DNA of 13,777 bases, taken from the NCBI GenBank assembly GCA_014858325.1, contig RKCM01000157.1:1-13777 (forward strand), in the 5' to 3' direction. Within the stretch, counting starts at the first letter, position 1, and every line of letters starts with the position of its first letter. A program made the translations under genes and the position numbers. Of this stretch, positions 7,012 through 13,777 are shown in pieces. The DNA is from Oscillospiraceae bacterium. GTDB taxonomy: Bacteria > Bacillota > Clostridia > Oscillospirales > Ruminococcaceae. The notes under the pieces are model-generated. The model did not search any database, was not told the origin of the DNA, and saw only the letters and a list, made by a program, of their open reading frames with translations.

Positions 7012-9579
7012 ATGGAAGAAGATTATGTGATGATACCGGGCAGCGGTACCAAGATGATCATCCGGGACGTGAAGAAAGAGATCGAGACCGCGTTCCTGGA
7101 TTACTCCATGTCGGTCATCGTGGCCCGCGCCCTGCCGGATGTGCGGGACGGCCTGAAGCCGGTCCACCGCCGCATCCTTTACACCATGCACGAGCGCGGC
7201 AACGACCCCAGCCACCCCTACCGCAAATCCGCCGATACCGTCGGTGCGGTGCTGGGCTCTTACCACCCCCACGGCGACGCGTCGGTGTACGACGCCATGG
7301 TCCGTCTGGCCCAGGATTTCTCCCTCCGCTATCCGCTGGTGGATGGCCAGGGTAACTTCGGCTCGGTGGATGGCGACCCCCCGGCTGCCTACCGTTACAC
7401 CGAGGCCCGCATGAGCAAGATGGCCGTCGAGATGCTGACGGACATCGATAAGGATACCATCAACTGGGACCCCAACTTTGACGAAACGAAGAAGGAGCCC
7501 AGCGTCCTGCCCAGCCGCTTCCCGAACCTTTTGGTCAACGGCAGCCAGGGCATCGCCGTCGGTATGGCGACGAACATCCCGCCCCACAACCTGGGCGAGG
7601 TCATCGACGGCTGCGTGGCCTATATCGAGAACCCGGACATCGACCTGCCGGGCCTGATGGAATACATCAAGGGCCCGGATTTCCCCACCGCCGGCATCAT
7701 CATGGGCCGCAGCGGCATCCGCGCCGCCTATGCCACCGGCCGGGGCAAGATCACCCTGCGGGGCCGCGCCACCATTGAGGAGACCAAGAACGGCCGCACC
7801 CAGATCGTCATCACCGAGATCCCCTATATGGTCAACAAGGCCCGCCTCATCGAGAACATGGCGGAGCTGGTGAAGGACAAGCGGATCGAGGGCATCACCG
7901 GATTGAACGATGAGACCAACCGCAAGGGAATGCGGATCGTGGTGGATGTGCGCAAGGACGCCAACGCACAGGTCATCCTGAACCAGCTGTACCAGTACAC
8001 CCAGCTGCAGGATACCGTGGGCGTCATCATGCTGGCCATCGACCATAAGGTGCCCAAGGTGCTCACCCTGAAGCAGATGCTGCAGAAGTACGTCGAGTTC
8101 CAGGATGAGATCGTCCGCCGCCGCACCCAGTACGACCTGAAGAAGGCAAAGGAGCGCGCCCACATCCTCGAAGGCTTGAAGAAAGCCACCGACATCGTGG
8201 ATGAGCTCATTGCCACCATCCGGGCCTGCAAGGGCGGCATGGCCGAGGCAAAGGCCGCCATCATGGAGCAGTTTGGCTTCGACGACCCCCAGGCAGATGC
8301 CATCGTGAAATTGCAGCTGGGCCGTCTGGCTGGTTTGGAGATCCTCAAAATTGAAGAGGAACTGGGCGCGCTGCAGGCAAAGATCCGGGATTGGGAGGAC
8401 ATTCTGGCCGACGACGCCCGGGTGCTGGAGATCGTGAAGAACGAGCTGCTGGAGATGAAGAAGCGGTTTGGCGATGAGCGCCGCACCGAGATCCAGTCCG
8501 TCACCGGCGAAGTGGACATTGAGGACCTGATTGCCGAGGAGCAGTGTGTCTATACCCTGACCGAAGCTGGCTACATCAAGCGCCAGCTCAAGGCCACCTA
8601 TCAGGCCCAGAAGCGGGGCGGCCGCGGCATTTCCGGCATGACCCGCAAGGAAGAGGACATTGTGCAGGAGATGTTTGTGGGCTCCACCCACGATTACGTC
8701 CTGTTCGTGACCGATAAGGGCCGCCTGTTCCGTTTGAAGGGCTACACCATCGCCGAGGGCAGCCGCACCAGCAAGGGCAGCAACATCGTAAACCTGCTGC
8801 AGCTGGCCGAGGGCGAAAAGGTGACCAATATGATCCGGCAGTCGAAGGACGCCGAGAGCGAGGGCGGCTTCGTGACCATGGTCACGAAGCAGGGCCTCAT
8901 CAAGCGCACCCCGCTGGAGCAGTACGCCAATATCCGTAAGAGTGGACTCATCGGCATTGCGCTGAACGAGGGCGACGCGCTGGCCTGGACCCGCCTGACT
9001 TCCGGCCACGATATGCTCATTGTGGCCACCCGCAACGGCCAGGCCATCCGCTTCAACGAGGAGGACGCCCGCCCCATGGGCCGCAGCGGCCACGGCGTGC
9101 GTGCCATCAAGCTGGCGGAGGGCGACGAGGTCGTGGGCGTGTGCATCTGCCGCGAGGGCGGCACGGTGCTGACCGTGACCGAGAACGGTAAGGGCCGCCG
9201 GACCGAGACCGACACCTACCGCATCACCGCCCGCGGCGGCAAGGGCATCCGCAACTACGACGCAGCCAAGGATAAAGTAGCCGCCGTGAAGATCGTGGAT
9301 GACATCGACGATATCCTGCTGAGCAGCCAGGAGGGCATCATCATCCGGCTGCACGCCAACGAGATCCCCATCCAGAGCCGCTACGGCTCCGGCGTGCGGG
9401 TGATGCGGCTGGGCGAGAACGACAAGGTAATGGTGCTGGCCCGTACCGACCACGACGACGACGCCCAGACCGAGACCGTAGAGGCCGAGGAGGGCGACGA
9501 GCCCACCGCCGAGCAGCTGGCTGCCATGGAAGCCGCCGATGAAGCATCGGCGACTGAGGCCCCCGAAGCAGAAGAATGA
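7012..9579 (+). CDS. gyrA: DNA gyrase subunit A
   Basis: Breakage-reunion and DNA-wrapping subunit of gyrase. The 855-residue protein has the winged-helix domain with catalytic Tyr129 (AAYRYTEAR), the coiled-coil tower, and a C-terminal beta-pinwheel with GyrA box QKRGGRG (533-539), which separates gyrase from topoisomerase IV. The ATG at 7012 is preceded by GGAGG (7002-7006), 15 nt after gyrB, so the two are one transcription unit. In the quinolone region [11 protein letters not shown], Ala90 occupies the position of E. coli Ser83 (same numbering as M. tuberculosis Ala90), with Asp94 kept. The last 44 residues form an acidic, Ala/Glu-rich tail (812-855), of a kind that tunes supercoiling activity in E. 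coli GyrA. The multi-hairpin element begins 3 nt after the stop. Confidence 0.99.
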   Translation: MEEDYVMIPGSGTKMIIRDVKKEIETAFLDYSMSVIVARALPDVRDGLKPVHRRILYTMHERGNDPSHPYRKSADTVGAVLGSYHPHGDASVYDAMVRLAQDFSLRYPLVDGQGNFGSVDGDPPAAYRYTEARMSKMAVEMLTDIDKDTINWDPNFDETKKEPSVLPSRFPNLLVNGSQGIAVGMATNIPPHNLGEVIDGCVAYIENPDIDLPGLMEYIKGPDFPTAGIIMGRSGIRAAYATGRGKITLRGRATIEETKNGRTQIVITEIPYMVNKARLIENMAELVKDKRIEGITGLNDETNRKGMRIVVDVRKDANAQVILNQLYQYTQLQDTVGVIMLAIDHKVPKVLTLKQMLQKYVEFQDEIVRRRTQYDLKKAKERAHILEGLKKATDIVDELIATIRACKGGMAEAKAAIMEQFGFDDPQADAIVKLQLGRLAGLEILKIEEELGALQAKIRDWEDILADDARVLEIVKNELLEMKKRFGDERRTEIQSVTGEVDIEDLIAEEQCVYTLTEAGYIKRQLKATYQAQKRGGRGISGMTRKEEDIVQEMFVGSTHDYVLFVTDKGRLFRLKGYTIAEGSRTSKGSNIVNLLQLAEGEKVTNMIRQSKDAESEGGFVTMVTKQGLIKRTPLEQYANIRKSGLIGIALNEGDALAWTRLTSGHDMLIVATRNGQAIRFNEEDARPMGRSGHGVRAIKLAEGDEVVGVCICREGGTVLTVTENGKGRRTETDTYRITARGGKGIRNYDAAKDKVAAVKIVDDIDDILLSSQEGIIIRLHANEIPIQSRYGSGVRVMRLGENDKVMVLARTDHDDDAQTETVEAEEGDEPTAEQLAAMEAADEASATEAPEAEE

Positions 9580-9582
9580 GCA

Positions 9583-9695
9583 CTTGCCTCTCCTATCAGG
9601 AGAGGTGGCACGGCGTGAGCCGTGACGGAGAGGTTTCGTCTGACACAAAACCTCTCAGGCGCTTCGCGCCAGCTCCCCTACAAAGGGGAGCCAAG
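9583..9695. mobile_element. MITE/REP-like multi-hairpin element
   Basis: A 113-bp stretch built of nested inverted repeats, in order: CCTCTCCT/AGGAGAGG (9587-9605), CACGGC/GCCGTG (9609-9624), GAGAGGTTT/AAACCTCTC (9628-9656), GGCGC/GCGCC (9658-9670) and GCTCCCCT/AGGGGAGC (9672-9691). Its two ends, CTTGCCTCTCCT and the complement of AGGGGAGCCAAG, match at 10 of 12 positions, like terminal inverted repeats. I see no target-site duplication. Repeats of this design are, from memory, common between genes in Faecalibacterium and relatives. No protein is encoded; it could also act as an RNA stabiliser or terminator for the gyrBA transcript. Confidence 0.65.
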
Positions 9696-9714
9696 AAGGG
9701 CGCAAAAGTTAGCC

Positions 9715-9744
9715 TGGACTTTCTGCTGGAAAACATGATAGAAT
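9715..9744 (+). promoter_or_regulatory. mntP promoter
   Basis: An extended -10 TGATAGAAT (9736-9744) lies 18 nt after TGGACT (9715-9720; 4 of 6 match to TTGACA). The start would be near 9751, just ahead of the leader hairpin. Consensus-based inference. Confidence 0.5.
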
Positions 9745-9755
9745 AAGAAAAACAA

Positions 9756-9795
9756 GCCCGGAATCAGAAAATGCTCTGGTTCCGGGCCTTTGTTT
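9756..9795 (+). terminator. Leader hairpin / possible attenuator before mntP
   Basis: GCCCGGAA (9756-9763) pairs with TTCCGGGC (9780-9787). An inner CAGA/TCTG pair and a T-G wobble extend the stem, and CTTTGTTT follows. If the promoter at 9715-9744 is real, the hairpin lies within about 40 nt of the transcript start and could cause early termination. Otherwise it may simply end readthrough from gyrA. The opposite strand is followed by TTGTTTTTCTTATTC, an even better U-run, so it can also stop antisense transcripts. Confidence 0.55.
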
Positions 9796-9800
9796 CGGGT

Positions 9801-9830
9801 TTGATCGGGTCAACTTCAGGAGGAGATCAA
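9801..9830 (+). promoter_or_regulatory. Possible RBS-masking stem at mntP
   Basis: TTGATC (9801-9806) can pair with GATCAA (9825-9830), placing the strong Shine-Dalgarno AGGAGGA (9818-9824) in the loop directly before the mntP ATG (9832). A competing TTGA/TCAA pairing (9801-9813) is also available. Only six base pairs, so functional meaning is uncertain. Confidence 0.35.
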
Positions 9831-9831
9831 T

Positions 9832-10419
9832 ATGGAGTGGAGTTTCGTCTTTTTCCTCAACAGTGGGCTTTTGGGCGTGGGCCTTGCCATGGACGCTTTT
9901 TCGGTCTCGCTGGCAAACGGCCTGCACGACCCCCACATGAGCCGCCGCCGGGGCACCATCATTGCGGGTACCTTTGCCGGTTTTCAGGCGGCGATGCCCA
10001 TGCTGGGCTGGGTCTGCGTACACACCATCGTGGAGCTGTTCTCATCCTTTGAGACCTTCATCCCCTGGATCGCGCTGGCTCTGCTGGGCTATATCGGCGG
10101 CAAGATGCTGGTGGAGGGCATCAAGGGCGAAGAAGCCGAGGAGGCCGCAGAGCTCAGCGCGGGCGCACTCTTTGTGCAGGGGGTAGCCACCAGCATCGAT
10201 GCCCTTTCCGTCGGCTTCACCATCTCGGAATACGGCTGGCTCATGGCATTGGTCTGCTCCCTCATCATTGCGGTGGTAACTTTCTTTGTCTGTACGGCGG
10301 GCCTGAGCCTTGGCAAAAAGTTTGGCACCAGACTCTCCGGCAAGGCGTCCATCCTGGGCGGCGTCATCCTCATTGGCATTGGGCTTGAAATTTTTATCAC
10401 GGGCGTATTGGGCTTGTAA
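9832..10419 (+). CDS. mntP: Manganese efflux pump MntP
   Basis: Integral-membrane Mn2+ exporter that protects against manganese excess. The 195-residue protein (E. coli MntP 188) is almost wholly hydrophobic, with about six membrane segments, and carries the two internally repeated family motifs GLAMDAFSVSLANG (Asp21) and GVATSIDALSVGF (Asp123), whose acidic residues are expected to line the metal path. A charged cytoplasmic loop (KGEEAEEAAE, about 98-107) joins the halves. The ATG at 9832 has AGGAGGA at 9818-9824. It appears to be transcribed singly, from its own promoter after the gyrA hairpin element to the terminator at 10439-10476. The yybP-ykoY manganese riboswitch often found before such genes is not recognisable in the 80-nt leader. 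Confidence 0.95.
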   Translation: MEWSFVFFLNSGLLGVGLAMDAFSVSLANGLHDPHMSRRRGTIIAGTFAGFQAAMPMLGWVCVHTIVELFSSFETFIPWIALALLGYIGGKMLVEGIKGEEAEEAAELSAGALFVQGVATSIDALSVGFTISEYGWLMALVCSLIIAVVTFFVCTAGLSLGKKFGTRLSGKASILGGVILIGIGLEIFITGVLGL

Positions 10420-10438
10420 AACTGCAGAATAAAATAAC

Positions 10439-10476
10439 AAAACGCGCAGCAGATGCAAAAATCTACTGCGCGTTTT
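10439..10476. terminator. Bidirectional rho-independent terminator
   Basis: AAAACGCGCAG (10439-10449) and CTGCGCGTTTT (10466-10476) form an 11-bp inverted repeat, extended inside by AGAT/ATCT, with flanking A and T runs on each strand. It sits between the convergent mntP and gntR genes and serves both. Confidence 0.88.
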
Positions 10477-10494
10477 ATTGTTCCACGGGGAACA

Positions 10495-11172
10495 TCAGGA
10501 TTCCGGCTCAAAATAATCGGCGTATTCCTCGGTGAGCTTGGAGCCAAGGCGGCGGATGCCGCCGTAGAGGTGGCGCTCCACCAGCGGGTCAAAGGCGGCA
10601 AGGTCGCACCGCTCGATGGCGTCGATGAGGTTCTGGTGGTCGGCAATGACCTCGGCAAGGCCGCCGGTGGTGAGGGTGTCCAGCATACGGAAGCGGCTGT
10701 AATCGGCGTGGGCATTCTGCAGGTTGCCCCACAGGTACATCTTGCCCATGGCGGAAAACCACGTCTCGTGCAGCAGGGTGTCGGCCTCATACAGGCGGTT
10801 GAAATCCGGCGTTTCGGCCCGGGCGAGGGCGGCGTAGGCCTCGGCCCGCCGCCGGATGAGGGCCCGGTGCTCCGGGGTGCAGTGGGGGGCAAAATCCCGC
10901 AGGACCTTGGCTTCCACCGCGATGCGCTCGTAAATCAGCTCATCCACGATCTCCCGGTTGAGGCGGGTGACGGTGGTGCCTTTGTAGGGCACGATCTTGA
11001 CGAGGCCGTTCTCCTGCAGGCGCTGCAGCACCACCCGGATGAGGGTGCGGGGCGCACCGAACCGGGTGCAGAGCGGATTCTCGCTCAGCAGGCTGCCCGG
11101 GCGGAGGGTCAGGTCGATGATCTCCCGCTCCAGCACAGCGTAAATTTCAGCATCGGTCTTGTACTGTTCCAT
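10495..11172 (-). CDS. GntR-family transcriptional regulator (FCD/FadR-like)
   Basis: A 225-residue DNA-binding regulator. The N-terminal winged helix spans about residues 5-72, with the GntR recognition-helix area GAPRTLIRVVLQRLQENGLV. The C-terminal FCD ligand domain keeps all metal or carboxylate ligands of the family: Asp131, His135 (DTLLHE), His179 (ADHQ) and His201 (ERHLYGG). FCD regulators usually sense organic acids or sugar acids; the effector here cannot be told. The ATG at 11172 follows AGGTGAGG; longer in-frame open sequence reaching 11781 is shadow of the upstream gene. It is the last gene of the minus-strand operon, 5 nt after the pseudouridine synthase stop, and runs into the shared terminator. 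The usual SRTPVREAL core reads PRTLIRVVL, so it belongs to a divergent branch. Confidence 0.9.
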   Translation of the reverse strand: MEQYKTDAEIYAVLEREIIDLTLRPGSLLSENPLCTRFGAPRTLIRVVLQRLQENGLVKIVPYKGTTVTRLNREIVDELIYERIAVEAKVLRDFAPHCTPEHRALIRRRAEAYAALARAETPDFNRLYEADTLLHETWFSAMGKMYLWGNLQNAHADYSRFRMLDTLTTGGLAEVIADHQNLIDAIERCDLAAFDPLVERHLYGGIRRLGSKLTEEYADYFEPES

Positions 11173-11177
11173 AATCC

Positions 11178-11875
11178 TCACCTGAATAAATTCCAAGCAT
11201 CTTCGTCTGGCTTCGGCAGCGCAAACTCCATCTTCTCCCCCGTTGCGGGGTGGCGAAAACACAGGCGGGCGGACTGCAGGGCAATGGCACCTTTGCAGCG
11301 GCTGCCGTATTTGCCGTCGCCCCAGAGGGGGTGCTTCCGGGAGGCAAACTGCACCCGGATCTGGTGGGTCCGCCCGGTGTGGAGGGTGATGTCTGCCAGG
11401 CTGAAGGGGCCGTTTTCGGTCTGGGCCGTGGCGGCGATGCGATATTCCAGAACGGCCTCCCGTACCCCCTTGCGGGGCTTTTTCACCGGGAAGACCCGGC
11501 CCTTGCGGCTGTCCTTGAAGAGATAGTCCCGCAGCAGGCCCTCGGCGGGGAGGGCTTCGTCCGGGCCGCCTGCAAGGACAGCCCGGTATTGCTTGAGGAA
11601 AGAGGGCGCGGCGGGTTTCCCCTCGTCCCGGCCGTCGAGCACGGCATAGGCTTCCTGACTTTGGGTGACCTGGCGGCTGAGGACCGCAGCGGCAGCGGGC
11701 GTTTTGGCATAGACCATCAGGCCGCTGACGCCCACATCCAGCCGATGGATGACGCCCACGTAGGCGTCGGGGGCTTCCCACAGCTGACGCAGCCGGGCGG
11801 GCACGCCCTCCTCGCTGGAAAGTCCGGCAGGCTTATCCACCACCACGAGGGTGGCGTCTTCGTATACAAGAAAAC

Positions 11876-11879
<4 letters not shown>
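11178..11879 (-). CDS. RluA-family pseudouridine synthase
   Basis: Converts uridine to pseudouridine in RNA; the target (rRNA or tRNA position) cannot be read from sequence. The 233-residue protein has LVVVDKPAGL at the N-terminus, the active-site motif HRLDVGVSGLMVYAKT with catalytic Asp48, and the conserved HTGRTHQIRVQ (167-177) then PLWGDGKYG (Asp188). No S4 domain precedes the catalytic core, so it is a short single-domain RluA/TruC-type enzyme. The start is GTG at 11879, overlapping the NUDIX stop as GTGA; GAGGG lies 7 nt upstream inside the NUDIX gene. The overlap predicts translational coupling. The motif has VGV where HRLDxxTSG is usual, a change also seen in paralogues of this family. 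Confidence 0.92.

Positions 11880-13777
<1,898 letters not shown>

Noticed and set aside
9745..9831. yybP-ykoY manganese riboswitch before mntP
   Set aside because: The leader is too short and I cannot find the conserved internal-loop blocks; only simple stems are visible.
10495..11781. Fusion of the GntR regulator to an upstream 203-codon in-frame extension
   Set aside because: The extension is an out-of-frame shadow of the pseudouridine synthase gene; the regulator has a good internal start and ribosome-binding site at 11172.

Overview
The window covers the chromosomal replication-origin region of a Gram-positive, fairly GC-rich anaerobe. The order rpmH(-) / dnaA - dnaN - yaaA (S4) - recF - remB - gyrB - gyrA (+) is the classic Bacillota arrangement. 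High GC at third codon positions, a pyruvate:ferredoxin oxidoreductase and the style of the proteins suggest a gut Oscillospiraceae/Ruminococcaceae member. Faecalibacterium prausnitzii or a close relative is my best guess, from protein recollection rather than a search.

Layout. At 1-77 is the 5' end of rpmH on the minus strand with a strong promoter (157-186). From 78 to 454 lies the first half of a bipartite oriC, with DnaA-box-like sites, a 37-nt AT tract and the dnaA promoter. dnaA (455-1777) is followed by a 400-bp gene-free second half of oriC (1778-2177). This holds a dense array of DnaA-box variants ending in a perfect TTTTCCACA box and a DnaA-trio-like triplet run (2072-2086), much like the basal unwinding system of Bacillus subtilis. 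Then come dnaN (TTG start), the S4 gene yaaA, recF (abutting yaaA), remB, gyrB and gyrA.

After gyrA there is a 113-bp multi-hairpin element with imperfect terminal inverted repeats (9583-9695), which looks like a MITE or REP-type repeat. Next is mntP (Mn2+ efflux) with a promoter and a leader hairpin, then a bidirectional terminator. A convergent minus-strand operon follows: NUDIX hydrolase - RluA-type pseudouridine synthase (4-bp GTGA overlap) - GntR/FCD regulator. It is expressed from a TTGACA promoter at 12472-12501. The window closes with the first 336 codons of pyruvate:ferredoxin oxidoreductase (nifJ), divergent from the NUDIX operon and with the codon bias of a highly expressed gene.

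How the genes work together: DnaA opens the origin, the DnaN clamp tethers polymerase, RecF repairs gaps, and GyrA2B2 removes positive supercoils; ribosomal protein L34 and RemB are customary neighbours. I found no wholly new multi-gene system. The most rewarding structure is non-coding: the two-part origin, the hairpin element after gyrA and the mntP leader. Two residues in quinolone-contact regions of gyrase also deserve a check.
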